Origin: Chitinophaga vietnamensis
GTDB lineage: Bacteria; Bacteroidota; Bacteroidia; Chitinophagales; Chitinophagaceae
Length of the DNA stretch: 64,000 nt
Direction of reading: 5' to 3'
NCBI RefSeq assembly: GCF_902167635.1
Contig: NZ_CABHMS010000005.1
Span: 186,001-250,000, forward strand
Shown here: positions 9,448 through 17,958 of the stretch, piece by piece
Layout of the letters: every line of letters begins with the position of its first letter
Numbering within the stretch: position 1 is the first letter of the stretch
Made by a program: the position numbers and the translations under genes
The notes under the pieces: model-generated
Seen by the model: the letters and a program-made list of their open reading frames with translations, nothing else
Database searches by the model: none
What the model was told of the DNA's origin: nothing

Positions 9448-10344
9448 TTATTTATTCTGATAACTGCCGAAGATATTCACCAGGCGGTCGGGGTAGTTGG
9501 AAATGATACCATCTACACCGCAGGCGCTGAGGCGTTTGATATCGGTTTCTTCATCCACCGTCCAGGGCAATACCGCTACATGCTTGTCGTGCGCGGCTTT
9601 CACGAGTTCGGGTGTTACGCTGCCATGGAAGGGGCTGTACACGTCGGGTACGAAGCCCAGTCTTTTGATCTCGTTCTCAAAACTGTCTTTACCGGAAGTG
9701 AGCAAGGATAATTGCTGATGCGGGAATTGTTTGTGGATCAGCTGTAAGGTACGGATATCAAATGATTGAACGGTGACGCGGCCAGCGATCTTTTTGTCGT
9801 TGATCACGCCCATGACCAATGATACAAATACTTCCGGCGTGGGGTTGATCACACCGTCGCCGGCAGGATCGCTCTTGGTTTCGATATTGTAATATACCGG
9901 TTTCAGTTTACGTTGTTTCACGTAGGCTTCCACGCTGTCGATCAATGAGGCCAGCAGCGGGCGGTAGGCGGGCATCTTCTGTTGTTGCGGAAAGCGTGGA
10001 TGCGGCTTGGTGCCTGCATCATATTTACGGATGCTGTCGTATGTCATTTTGTAGAGGATGAAATTTCTCTCCTCTGCTTTAGGAATATCGCGACCATCAG
10101 GCTGGCGCATAAATTCAGACGACATATAAGGATCATGCGATACCACTACTTTATTATCCGCTGTAATGATGCAGTCGAGTTCGAGCGTTCTGGCGCCGAG
10201 CTTCACGGCGTTGATCATGGCGGGGATGGTGTTTTCCGGCATCAGGCCCATGCCGCCGCGGTGCGCCTGCACATCCATCTGCTGGGCAAACAGGGCGGTT
10301 TTCATGAAGGCAAGACCTGCAAATAAAAAGATGAACTGTTTCAT
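9448..10344 (-). CDS. Secreted glycerophosphodiester phosphodiesterase
   Basis: A 298-residue exported enzyme that hydrolyses glycerophosphodiesters to glycerol-3-phosphate and an alcohol. The signal peptide is KQFIFLFAGLAFMKTALFAQ. The GDPD core shows the ordered catalytic and metal-binding motifs QAHRGGMGLMPENT, LELDCIITADNKVVVSHD and, near the C-terminus, PWTVDEETDIKRL with DGIISNYPDRL, all typical of the family. I chose the ATG at 10344; a GTG two codons upstream is possible. It may feed glycerol-3-phosphate to the GlpD encoded near 25016, but the genes are not linked. The polarity suggests its own transcription unit ending at the terminator at 9391-9428. Confidence 0.93.
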   Translation of the reverse strand: MKQFIFLFAGLAFMKTALFAQQMDVQAHRGGMGLMPENTIPAMINAVKLGARTLELDCIITADNKVVVSHDPYMSSEFMRQPDGRDIPKAEERNFILYKMTYDSIRKYDAGTKPHPRFPQQQKMPAYRPLLASLIDSVEAYVKQRKLKPVYYNIETKSDPAGDGVINPTPEVFVSLVMGVINDKKIAGRVTVQSFDIRTLQLIHKQFPHQQLSLLTSGKDSFENEIKRLGFVPDVYSPFHGSVTPELVKAAHDKHVAVLPWTVDEETDIKRLSACGVDGIISNYPDRLVNIFGSYQNK

Positions 10345-10391
10345 GTGCACAAGTAACTCAATAAATGGGAAATTTACCCATTATATTAATG

Positions 10392-11141
10392 TTAATTACG
10401 GAGATGATGACCAGCAGTGTGGCCGCCATCGACGCGGAAGATCTCTCCGGTGATGAAGTTGCTGGTGGCGAGATGCCAGGCGAGGGTGGAGATTTCCTCT
10501 GTTTCACCGATGCGGTTGAGGAGCGACAGCACTCCCAGCGCATCAGGATTATCCACGCTGCTCTTGGCTTGCAGCGGGCTGCGGATCACGCCCGGCGCGA
10601 TCGTGTTCACGCGGATATTCTGCGGCCCGAACTCCGCTGCCAGTTGCCGCGTGAGCGCATGGATGGCCGCTTTGCTGGCGATGGGCGCCGTAGCAGGAAA
10701 TCCGCCGATGGCATGATCTACCAGCACCGTGCCGATATTGATGACGGCGCCGCCGCCATGCTGTAGCATCTCACGTATCGCCGCCTGCGTAAGAAAGAAA
10801 GTACCTTTGAAATTCACATCCATAAAAAGGTCGAGGTCTGCTTCTTCTACTTCAAGAAAAGGCTTGCCCTGGAAGATGCCGGCATTGTTGATCAATACAT
10901 CCACCGTGCCGAAATGCTCCACCGCAGCGGCTACCAGCGCTTTCGCGGTGGCTTGTTCACGGATATCGCCTGCCACCAGTTTCAGTTGCGCCGGCATACC
11001 GGTAGCGGCAAATGCCGCCTGGAGGCCTGTTTCACTGGTGCCGCCGGCCACCACGTTAAAGCCTTTCTCCAGGAAATACAGTGCCATGGCCTTTCCCAGG
11101 CCAGATGAAGCTCCTGTTATAATTGCTGTACGATTGTTCAT
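10392..11141 (-). CDS. SDR-family protein lacking the catalytic tyrosine
   Basis: A 249-residue Rossmann-fold protein of the short-chain dehydrogenase/reductase family. The nucleotide-binding motif TGASSGLG (residues 9-16), the NNAG motif, and the C-terminal IRVNTIAPGVIRSPLQ and RVDGGHTAG segments are intact. The usual YxxxK active site reads P-I-A-S-K, so the catalytic Tyr is a Pro while the Lys remains; the nucleotide sequence confirms this (codon CCC). The preceding INIGT segment also lacks the usual catalytic Ser. It may be a divergent or non-oxidoreductase member. It follows an AraC regulator by 65 bp and is probably co-transcribed with it. Confidence 0.9.
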   Translation of the reverse strand: MNNRTAIITGASSGLGKAMALYFLEKGFNVVAGGTSETGLQAAFAATGMPAQLKLVAGDIREQATAKALVAAAVEHFGTVDVLINNAGIFQGKPFLEVEEADLDLFMDVNFKGTFFLTQAAIREMLQHGGGAVINIGTVLVDHAIGGFPATAPIASKAAIHALTRQLAAEFGPQNIRVNTIAPGVIRSPLQAKSSVDNPDALGVLSLLNRIGETEEISTLAWHLATSNFITGEIFRVDGGHTAGHHLRN

Positions 11142-11206
11142 AGTAAAGTTTTAATGCTGCAAAGTTGAGCACAATAGCAAAAACAGGGAATGGACAATGA
11201 AGCAGA

Positions 11207-12082
11207 TTACTTGTACTTTTCGACATCATACCCTTCCAGGCGCTGCGCCTTGAAATGCTGCGGGGCAATACCGGCGTGCTTCTTGAAGAAACGGGTGAAA
11301 TAGCCGGGGTCTTCGAAGCCCAGCTCAAAACAGATCTCCTTTACGCTGCGGGTATCATGGTATAAACGGCGTTTCGCCTCTAATATCAGCCGGTCCTGTA
11401 TAATCTCTCCAGCCGATTTATCCACATATTTACGGGTAACATTATTCAATTGACGTACCGTAGCAGATAACAATTGCGCATAGAATGGCAAGGCATGTTC
11501 CTGCCGGTAATGTTTTTCTACCGCGATCCTGAATGCCCTGAAAAGCTCGTACTGCGGGTGATTGAGGGCAGGGCCTTCTTCCAGCAGCGCTCTCTTCACG
11601 CGGTTCAGATGGGTGACGAGTATACGCAGGTAAGCCGTAAAGAGTTTGTCGGTCCCGCTGCCCGGCTGCCGGTATTCTTCCAGCATCCGTGAAAATACCT
11701 CTTCCAGCAATGGTTGCAGCGATACCGGTATCTTAATGGTGTGGCAGGCATTCACGCGATCAAACAGGCAGGTATCCAGCATGTAGTCAAAAAAATCTTT
11801 CTCATGACTGAATACGCCGGGCGCAAATTTCAACAGGTAGCCGTCTGAAGGTATCTGCGGTATGATCTTATGCAGCTGCCCCGGCGCAATGATGAACACC
11901 ACAGGCCCCTCATACACATACTCATGCAAATCGATGGAATGCGTGCCTTTGCCGTTATGAAGCCAGATGATCTGAAAATATTCATCACGTTGCAAGGTGT
12001 TAAATTCATCAGTTGTGCCGCTATTGCTGTGCAGGCGTATCACCTTGAAATGATGCAAGGCGTCTGTTGATTGCTGGAACAT
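11207..12082 (-). CDS. AraC-family transcriptional regulator
   Basis: A 291-residue regulator with an N-terminal cupin-type sensing domain (about 20-110; IIWLHNGKGTHSIDLHEY and VVFIIAPGQLHKI) and a C-terminal pair of helix-turn-helix motifs. The second helix-turn-helix is clear in VKEICFELGFEDPGYFTRFFKKHAGIAPQHFK. It stands directly upstream of, and on the same strand as, the SDR gene, so it may control that gene or itself. The effector is unknown. Confidence 0.92.
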   Translation of the reverse strand: MFQQSTDALHHFKVIRLHSNSGTTDEFNTLQRDEYFQIIWLHNGKGTHSIDLHEYVYEGPVVFIIAPGQLHKIIPQIPSDGYLLKFAPGVFSHEKDFFDYMLDTCLFDRVNACHTIKIPVSLQPLLEEVFSRMLEEYRQPGSGTDKLFTAYLRILVTHLNRVKRALLEEGPALNHPQYELFRAFRIAVEKHYRQEHALPFYAQLLSATVRQLNNVTRKYVDKSAGEIIQDRLILEAKRRLYHDTRSVKEICFELGFEDPGYFTRFFKKHAGIAPQHFKAQRLEGYDVEKYK

Positions 12083-12242
12083 GGGTTAAAATTACGGATT
12101 ACGAATCAAGAATCTATCGCTGCTGCGGGGCGGGCGAAAAGCATTTGCAGATCAATATAACTATCAAGCTGAAAAAATAAGCGGCAGTCCGGGATACGCG
12201 GGCTTTATATTTTGTATCTTCTTCCATAAACCATCCAGCGCT

Positions 12243-13268
12243 ATGCCCAAGAACTTTATCTGCCTGCTTGTGTTGCTGCTTCCCATCTACCTGAAAGCAC
12301 AAACAAACACCTTCCCGGTGGCCGCTTTACAGGAAGATTTCCGTTTCATCCGCCAACAGCTTTTCAATGCGCATGCCAATCCTTTTTCTGTGCTTACCAA
12401 AGAGCAATACACGCATTACCTGGATTCCATGGAAGCGCGTATCACTGCACCGCTCAGCGCTGCTGAATTTTTAGAGCGCGCAAAGCCTGCACTGGCGCCC
12501 TTGGAAGACGAACATTCCGCGCTCTTCCTGCCGGAAACAGTAAAGCAGCACATCATAGATGATCGTAAAGAAGATGTTTCCGCCAATATCTCTTACACCC
12601 GCTACGGCCGCAGCGGCTACCTGCTGGCACGTTCTTTCTCCTGCCATGGCGATAAAGAAATGGCGATCTATGAACATAATATCGACAGCATCTTTCATCA
12701 GATACACCTCGATGGCATTACCCGGCTAGTGATAGATGTAAGCCACAATACAGGCGGTAATTCCGGCGTAGGCGACATCATCATCAACCATATCTGGAAC
12801 AAACCCTACATAGGCTATGCCTGCAACTGGCGGCGCAGTGATGAATACCTCCATCTGATGAAATCATGGCACTCCAACGATGAAGTATATGAACATACCG
12901 CCGTAGGCGACATTGTACATTTTGATCCGGATACGATCACGCCTCCTGAAAGTATCAAAGACCGCTTCAACGGGAAAGTGATCGTGCTCACCGGCCCGAA
13001 AACTTTTTCCAGCGCCATCATGTTCGCCACACTTGTAAAAGATAACGGCATCGCGCAGCTGGCAGGGCAATCGCCGGAGAATGGCCACCCTACACATTTT
13101 GGTGAGAACTACGGGGTGGAGCTTCCTTATACGGGTATCCAGTTGAAATTCGGCGTGAAAGAATGGATACGCCCGGCCGGCAAAACAGGTGTGAATAAAC
13201 TGATACCGGATATCCCCGCAGATGTGAACCTGCCGCCTGATCAGCTGATCAGGAAAATAAAATGGTAA
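12243..13268 (+). CDS. Exported S41-family peptidase
   Basis: A 341-residue exported protein. It begins with a signal peptide (FICLLVLLLPIYLKAQ). An N-terminal helical region is followed by an S41 (C-terminal processing peptidase/tricorn-like) core: LVIDVSHNTGGNSGVGDIIINH and VIVLTGPKTFSSAIMFATLVKDNG, where the Ser of TFSSA is the expected nucleophile. No PDZ domain is evident, so it belongs to the short tricorn/IRBP-like members rather than classic CtpA. The gene converges with the AraC gene at 13270, the two stop codons being about one base apart. Substrate unknown. Confidence 0.88.
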   Translation: MPKNFICLLVLLLPIYLKAQTNTFPVAALQEDFRFIRQQLFNAHANPFSVLTKEQYTHYLDSMEARITAPLSAAEFLERAKPALAPLEDEHSALFLPETVKQHIIDDRKEDVSANISYTRYGRSGYLLARSFSCHGDKEMAIYEHNIDSIFHQIHLDGITRLVIDVSHNTGGNSGVGDIIINHIWNKPYIGYACNWRRSDEYLHLMKSWHSNDEVYEHTAVGDIVHFDPDTITPPESIKDRFNGKVIVLTGPKTFSSAIMFATLVKDNGIAQLAGQSPENGHPTHFGENYGVELPYTGIQLKFGVKEWIRPAGKTGVNKLIPDIPADVNLPPDQLIRKIKW

Positions 13269-13269
13269 G

Positions 13270-14244
13270 CTAATGCCTGCTCTTTAACTGGCTCGGGCTC
13301 ATGCTGCATTTTTTCTTGAATAGCCTGGAGAAATGCGCTACCGACTTATATCCCAGCTTGTAACACACATCAGAGATGGAATAGTTGCCGCTGCTCAGCA
13401 GCTCATGGGCCAACCCCATTTTATAATCGGTAAGATAGCCCATCACAGTATTGTGATACAGTTCCCGGAAACCTCTTTTCAATTTATGATCGTTGATGCC
13501 TACCTGTCTTGCCAGCTGCCGCAGGGAAGGAGGGGAGGCATGTTGTGTGATCAGCAATGTTCTGGCCGCCTCAAGTTTTTCCAGGTCATGCGGGCTGCTG
13601 TAGCGGCACGCAGGCGCTTTGTGTTGAGCCTGTTCGAGCTGTAGTAGCAGGAGGCCCAGCAGTTTGTTATCGAAGAAGGCACGCTTCAGGCGCCTGGTAA
13701 CATTGCAATGCAGGATGTCTGTTAATTGAGTATGAATGGCTGCCGTGATGGGCAAGGGGGCAGGAGAGAGCTGAAAGAACCGCTGGTGGCGTATGGCATC
13801 CAGCAGTTCCGGAAAGGCCAGTGGATAGGCCGTGAACAAACGCTGCACCAGGGAGGCATCCAGGCAGATATCTACAAACTCCATTTCCTGGCCCGCACAA
13901 AAATCGATATAACCATTGCCAGGCTTGAAATAATAGACATTATGCTGCCGCATTCGCGTGTGGAAGTATTGATGATCAGCAGGGATGCCTGATTTTCTCT
14001 CCCCATTCAAACAAAAATGCAGCTTTACCAGTGCATCATGTTCTGCCTGCAGGCGGTAATCCTTTACTGCAAAGGCTTTTATATGGAAGATAGCGCCGCC
14101 GTCAAAGTAATAGCTCTTACGTGTGCCGTGGATCGCGCCGAAATCAAAAGATACCGTTTCTACATTGATATCCATAGGGTCGGCATATAGCTGGCTTGAA
14201 TCATAAGATTCAGAGATGTTTCCCGCTATGATATTTCCTCGCAT
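13270..14244 (-). CDS. AraC-family regulator, PchR-like, divergent from a TonB receptor
   Basis: A 324-residue regulator with an N-terminal sensing region and a C-terminal AraC DNA-binding domain (about 225-324; LRQLARQVGINDHKLKRGFRELYH and ISDVCYKLGYKSVAHFSRLFKKKCSMSPSQLK). The architecture is that of siderophore-responsive PchR-type activators. I chose the ATG at 14244 over the one at 14286. It has an AAGGAG sequence just upstream, and the extra 14 codons of the longer version only translate a pair of direct repeats that look like an operator. It is divergent from the TonB receptor gene, its probable target. Confidence 0.88.
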   Translation of the reverse strand: MRGNIIAGNISESYDSSQLYADPMDINVETVSFDFGAIHGTRKSYYFDGGAIFHIKAFAVKDYRLQAEHDALVKLHFCLNGERKSGIPADHQYFHTRMRQHNVYYFKPGNGYIDFCAGQEMEFVDICLDASLVQRLFTAYPLAFPELLDAIRHQRFFQLSPAPLPITAAIHTQLTDILHCNVTRRLKRAFFDNKLLGLLLLQLEQAQHKAPACRYSSPHDLEKLEAARTLLITQHASPPSLRQLARQVGINDHKLKRGFRELYHNTVMGYLTDYKMGLAHELLSSGNYSISDVCYKLGYKSVAHFSRLFKKKCSMSPSQLKSRH

Positions 14245-14250
14245 AATAAA

Positions 14251-14289
14251 CTCCTTTTCAGGCAAATCATACTCCCTTTCAGGCAAATC
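14251..14289. promoter_or_regulatory. Candidate AraC-type operator: two 18-bp direct repeats, 21-bp centre spacing
   Basis: Two copies of ctcc(t/c)tttcaggcaaatc occupy 14251-14268 and 14272-14289. They match at 17 of 18 bases, are in the same orientation and are 21 bp apart, i.e. two helical turns, which is the half-site geometry used by AraC-family dimers. They lie between the PchR-like gene (start 14244) and the TonB receptor (start 14387). The copy nearer the regulator overlaps its Shine-Dalgarno-like sequence, which suggests autoregulation as well. Confidence 0.65.
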
Positions 14290-14386
14290 CCGGGAATATG
14301 CTTGCCTTATTTTTGCTCAAAAATAATTATAAATGCAACAGTGTTTCAAAAAATATTTACCCATTTATTCCATACCAGGTTAAAAT

Positions 14387-16531
14387 ATGAAGGATCAGAT
14401 AGGGAGATGGCTGGCGCCATTGCTATGCTGGCCGATATGTTCTTTCGCCCAGACCACAGGAACCACAAAAGACACAACAGTGCACGCACTGCAGGAAGTG
14501 AACGTTACCAGTCAGGCTCCGGCAAAGGAGAGCGCTGCCGCATTGAAGCGTAGCGTAGTGCCGGTAACGATATTATCGTCCAAAGACATAGAGAACAGGG
14601 CCAGCAACCTTACCGAGATGCTGGCCAGACAAGCAGGCGTGCAGATCCGCCTCACAGGAGGCCTGGGCAGCGATGCCCGCATTTCAATAAGAGGCCTGGA
14701 AGGCAAGCGGGTGCAGATATTCATTGAAGGCAATCCCTTGAATACGCCCGATGGCAGTTTGAGCATCAATGATATTCCCTTGCAGCTCATCGAGCGCGTG
14801 GAGATATATAAAGGCACTGTACCGGCCTGGCTCGGCGGTGATGGCCTCGGCGGCGCGGTGAACATTGTGATCAAACATCGTGATATCAGTTACCTTGATG
14901 CCAGCGTCACACAAAGTGCCAACCATACCACACAGGCCTCCATATTGGGAAAGAAAACTTTTGATAAACCAGGGATAGAAACTGGCGCCGGAATTTTCTA
15001 TACCAATGCCGCCAATGATTATGTGATGTCGTCGCCTTATCAGCCCGGTTTGCGGATACGCCGCGATCACGACCGCTATCGCTCCCTGCTCGCAGGCGCC
15101 AGCTTTCGTATGCACAAAGCCTGGTTTGATGAAGCAGAGCTGGAAGCAGTTTATATGGACAACTATAAACAGATACAAGGCATCCAACGCAATGTACAGC
15201 ACGTGGAAACCCGCTCCCGTGCCAGCATCCTAGCGCTCAATCTCCGGAAGGAAAAACTGTTGAAAGGCAAACTTGATCTGCGCTATAACTTCATCCTTGC
15301 CGGTTTTACCGGACATCTCATTGATACGTCTTCCAATATGTACAACTGGGATGGCAGCGCTTATCCAAGCATACTGGGTAAGGGAGAGCTGGGAGTAGGG
15401 CCTAACCTGAGCACCACTGTGCAGCGTGAGGCCCGGCACCGTTTCAATCTGAACTACAAGCTCAATAAAGACTGGTCCCTGAACCTGAACAATACGTTCC
15501 GCGCAGCAAGGTTCGAGCCGGATGATAGTCTGGGTAACGCTTTCGCCGGAAAGAACCTCTTCAACTATCCCGGGCGTTTATTCAACACCGTTAGCGGGCT
15601 TACGCTGGAAGGTGCATTGATCAATGATAACCTGTTGCTATCGGCCTCCGGGAAGCATTACTACTACAAAGTGAATGGGTATAACACAAATGTATATATC
15701 ACCGGCGCACCGGAAGAGGTGTCCAACACGCAACAGGAGCTGGGGTATAACCTTGGCGCCCGGTACAACTTCACTCCCTGGCTGCTGATGAAGGCCAGCT
15801 ATGAGCGGGCGCTGCGTATGCCGCTGCCATCGGAGCTTTTCGGGGATGGCGCCTTGATAACGCCTGCTATCACTTTGCAACCGGAGATTGCCCACAACGC
15901 CACAATAGGATGGCTATACGATAAAGTACATGCCGGCGATCGCCGCCTTCAGCTCGAAGCAAATATCTTTCACATGCGTGTGGAGAACCTGATACAACTG
16001 GCGGGCAACGGGCTTTCTGTGGGGTATGTCAATTACCAGCAAGCGCATATCGACGGCGCAGATGCAGAAGTGAAATATGATCTCAGTAAACAGTTTTATG
16101 TATCTGCCAACGCTACTTACCAGCGCCTTACGGATGCAATGCCTTACCTGCCCGGCACATCGCATGTGCCCAATCCCACCTACCGGATGCAGCTGCCCAA
16201 CATTCCGTCTTTCTTTGCCAACTGGAACCTGGAGTTCCACCGCGACGGCTGGCCACTACGGTATTGCCGGATGCGCATCATCTATGAAGGTAGCTACGTA
16301 CACCAGTTTGACTACGGATTTGCCGTGAGTAGTTATAACGATCTCACCATACCTGCCTATCATACACACAACATAGCGTGGGAGCAATCGTTCAGGCGTA
16401 ACCGTTATACCATCACTGCAGAAGTGCATAATATAGGCGATGCCGTGATGATCAACAACTACAACAATCCGCTGCCCGGCCGCACCTGGCGCCTGCGTTT
16501 GCGCTACCTGCTGTTCGGGAAAAATCAGTAA
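14387..16531 (+). CDS. TonB-dependent outer-membrane receptor (siderophore/metal-type)
   Basis: A 714-residue receptor with a signal peptide (LLCWPICSFAQ). Its plug domain spans about residues 45-165 (LTEMLARQAGVQIRLTGGLGSDARISIRGLEGKRVQIFIEGNPL, VEIYKGTVPAWLGGDGLGGAVNIVIK). The 22-strand-type barrel ends near an aromatic-rich terminus. It lacks the SusC-type N-terminal beta domain and the STN domain, so it resembles classical siderophore or cobalamin receptors. The divergent PchR-like regulator and the downstream beta-propeller lipoprotein (21 bp away) point to iron-chelate uptake. That assignment is an inference from context; the ligand is not visible. Confidence 0.93.
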   Translation: MKDQIGRWLAPLLCWPICSFAQTTGTTKDTTVHALQEVNVTSQAPAKESAAALKRSVVPVTILSSKDIENRASNLTEMLARQAGVQIRLTGGLGSDARISIRGLEGKRVQIFIEGNPLNTPDGSLSINDIPLQLIERVEIYKGTVPAWLGGDGLGGAVNIVIKHRDISYLDASVTQSANHTTQASILGKKTFDKPGIETGAGIFYTNAANDYVMSSPYQPGLRIRRDHDRYRSLLAGASFRMHKAWFDEAELEAVYMDNYKQIQGIQRNVQHVETRSRASILALNLRKEKLLKGKLDLRYNFILAGFTGHLIDTSSNMYNWDGSAYPSILGKGELGVGPNLSTTVQREARHRFNLNYKLNKDWSLNLNNTFRAARFEPDDSLGNAFAGKNLFNYPGRLFNTVSGLTLEGALINDNLLLSASGKHYYYKVNGYNTNVYITGAPEEVSNTQQELGYNLGARYNFTPWLLMKASYERALRMPLPSELFGDGALITPAITLQPEIAHNATIGWLYDKVHAGDRRLQLEANIFHMRVENLIQLAGNGLSVGYVNYQQAHIDGADAEVKYDLSKQFYVSANATYQRLTDAMPYLPGTSHVPNPTYRMQLPNIPSFFANWNLEFHRDGWPLRYCRMRIIYEGSYVHQFDYGFAVSSYNDLTIPAYHTHNIAWEQSFRRNRYTITAEVHNIGDAVMINNYNNPLPGRTWRLRLRYLLFGKNQ

Positions 16532-16552
16532 AAAACAAGACCAGATATTTTT

Positions 16553-17743
16553 ATGAAACAAAATCATTTTACCAGGTGGATGATCTTCGCCGCCTTGCTG
16601 TCGGGCGCGGCCTGCAAGAAGGACCAGCAAGGCAATAGCCCATCTGACGGAAAAGACAAACTGCTGGTGGTTACCAGCATCAGTAACGGTTCTTCACAGG
16701 TATCTTATATAGGAACACTGAAAGATCTGGGTGTAGGCAGTTATACAAATATCAACGCAAGACCCTCGTCTATCGTACCTTTTATTTATACCCGCAACAA
16801 CGACGTTTTTGTAATACCCAACCGTGGAGGCGATATACTGAAAAAGTACACCCGCAGTGGCAATGGCCAGCTCTCGGAGAGTGGCAGCCTGGTATTGCCC
16901 GCTGCATCACAGCCTACAGGCTTCGCTTTTGAAAGCGATACCAGCGCCTGGTGCACCTTATACAATACCGGAACAGTAGTACGGTTCAATCCAGTGACCA
17001 TGCAACTGACCGGCACGATCGATCTTCGCGCCTATGCTATCGCAGGCAGTACTCCCAATCCCTCCAACATGGTGTACGGGAATGGCAAACTTTATATTGC
17101 TGTTACACAAACATCTAATGGTTATACCAGTACGCATCCCGCACAGGTGTTGATAGTGGACCTGAAGAATGGCCAGAAGATCACCAGTACTACCGATGCG
17201 CGTACTACCTGGGCCGGTAGCATTGATGCACCGCGTTCTATGTTCTTTGATGAGAAAGGAGACCTGTATATTAATTGCGTTGGGTCATATGGCTTTGTGC
17301 CCGGACAGGATGCAGGCATCTTGCGTATCCGCAATGGTGAAACCACTTTCGATCCGGCATATTTCTTCAATATTTCCAAAGCCACGATCAGCGGGCTATC
17401 TGCCACTGTCAACTACCTGCATTATCTCACCTATGCAGGTAACGGTATTGTTTATGCAACCGGCAATATTCCTTCGTTGGTAAGCAATCCGCCTAACTAT
17501 GTGACAGATCGCTCCTATGGCGCGTTCAAACTGGACCTGGCGGCAAAAACGATCACCAAAATAGGTATTCCCAATACCAACGGCTATTCTGGCTATGTGG
17601 TGCCATTTGAAGGGAAGATATTATTCTCTGCTTCATCAGTTACCGGTGTTGGTATTTACACATACGATCCCGGTTCAGGAATAGCAAGTCCGGCCCCGGT
17701 GGTGACAACACAAGGAGACCCATCAGTGATAGAGGTGTTTTAA
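16553..17743 (+). CDS. Beta-propeller surface lipoprotein partner of the TonB receptor
   Basis: A 396-residue lipoprotein with a lipobox ending at Cys21 (LLSGAAC). The mature part is built of repeats of the form NxVFVIPNRGGDILKKY, SAWCTLYNTGTVVRFNP and GKLYIAVTQ, typical of YncE/DUF4374-like beta-propellers. It follows the TonB receptor by 21 bp. In Bacteroides, a DUF4374 propeller lipoprotein (XusB) paired with a TonB receptor (XusA) binds ferric enterobactin; by analogy this could be a ligand-capturing partner. I see no family-specific residues proving DUF4374, so the family call is tentative. Confidence 0.75.
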   Translation: MKQNHFTRWMIFAALLSGAACKKDQQGNSPSDGKDKLLVVTSISNGSSQVSYIGTLKDLGVGSYTNINARPSSIVPFIYTRNNDVFVIPNRGGDILKKYTRSGNGQLSESGSLVLPAASQPTGFAFESDTSAWCTLYNTGTVVRFNPVTMQLTGTIDLRAYAIAGSTPNPSNMVYGNGKLYIAVTQTSNGYTSTHPAQVLIVDLKNGQKITSTTDARTTWAGSIDAPRSMFFDEKGDLYINCVGSYGFVPGQDAGILRIRNGETTFDPAYFFNISKATISGLSATVNYLHYLTYAGNGIVYATGNIPSLVSNPPNYVTDRSYGAFKLDLAAKTITKIGIPNTNGYSGYVVPFEGKILFSASSVTGVGIYTYDPGSGIASPAPVVTTQGDPSVIEVF

Positions 17744-17850
17744 ATTATTTGTCTATTTTATTATTTTGATATTTTGATATTTAGCCTCCAGGAATGTTTT
17801 CCCGGAGGCTAAATATCAAAATATCAAAATAATAAAATAGACAAATAATT
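17743..17850. repeat. Perfect palindrome, 47-bp arms, abutting a stop codon
   Basis: Positions 17743-17789 are exactly reverse-complementary to 17804-17850. The 14-nt spacer itself can add four more pairs (ggaa/ttcc) after one mismatch. The arms are AT-rich (ttttgat repeats) except the closing cctcc/ggagg. The outer base coincides with the last base of the beta-propeller lipoprotein's TAA. As RNA it forms a very long hairpin and probably terminates or protects the transcript; as DNA it could extrude as a cruciform. Confidence 0.95.
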
Positions 17851-17899
17851 ACGTGAAGCTTTCTTGTTTTTACAGTGTTTTTATCTTCGAGAAAGAAGT

Positions 17900-17958
17900 A
17901 ACTGTCAAGGATACCTTGACAGTTGGAAATAGCAACTGTTCGGGTTTTCCGAACAGTT
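17900..17958 (-). repeat. Twin hairpins sharing AACTGT ends, downstream of the methyltransferase
   Basis: Two adjacent perfect stems: aactgtcaagg (17900-17910) with 17914-17924, loop ata; and aactgttcgg (17934-17943) with 17949-17958, loop of five. Both begin with aactgt and the second touches the methyltransferase stop codon. There is no clear T run, so they may act as 3'-end stabilisers or weak terminators for the leftward transcript. Confidence 0.6.

Noticed and set aside
14245-14286. Longer N-terminus of the PchR-like regulator
   Set aside because: The 14 extra residues are just the translated direct repeats (PEREYDL/PEKEF), and the inner ATG has a Shine-Dalgarno-like sequence.
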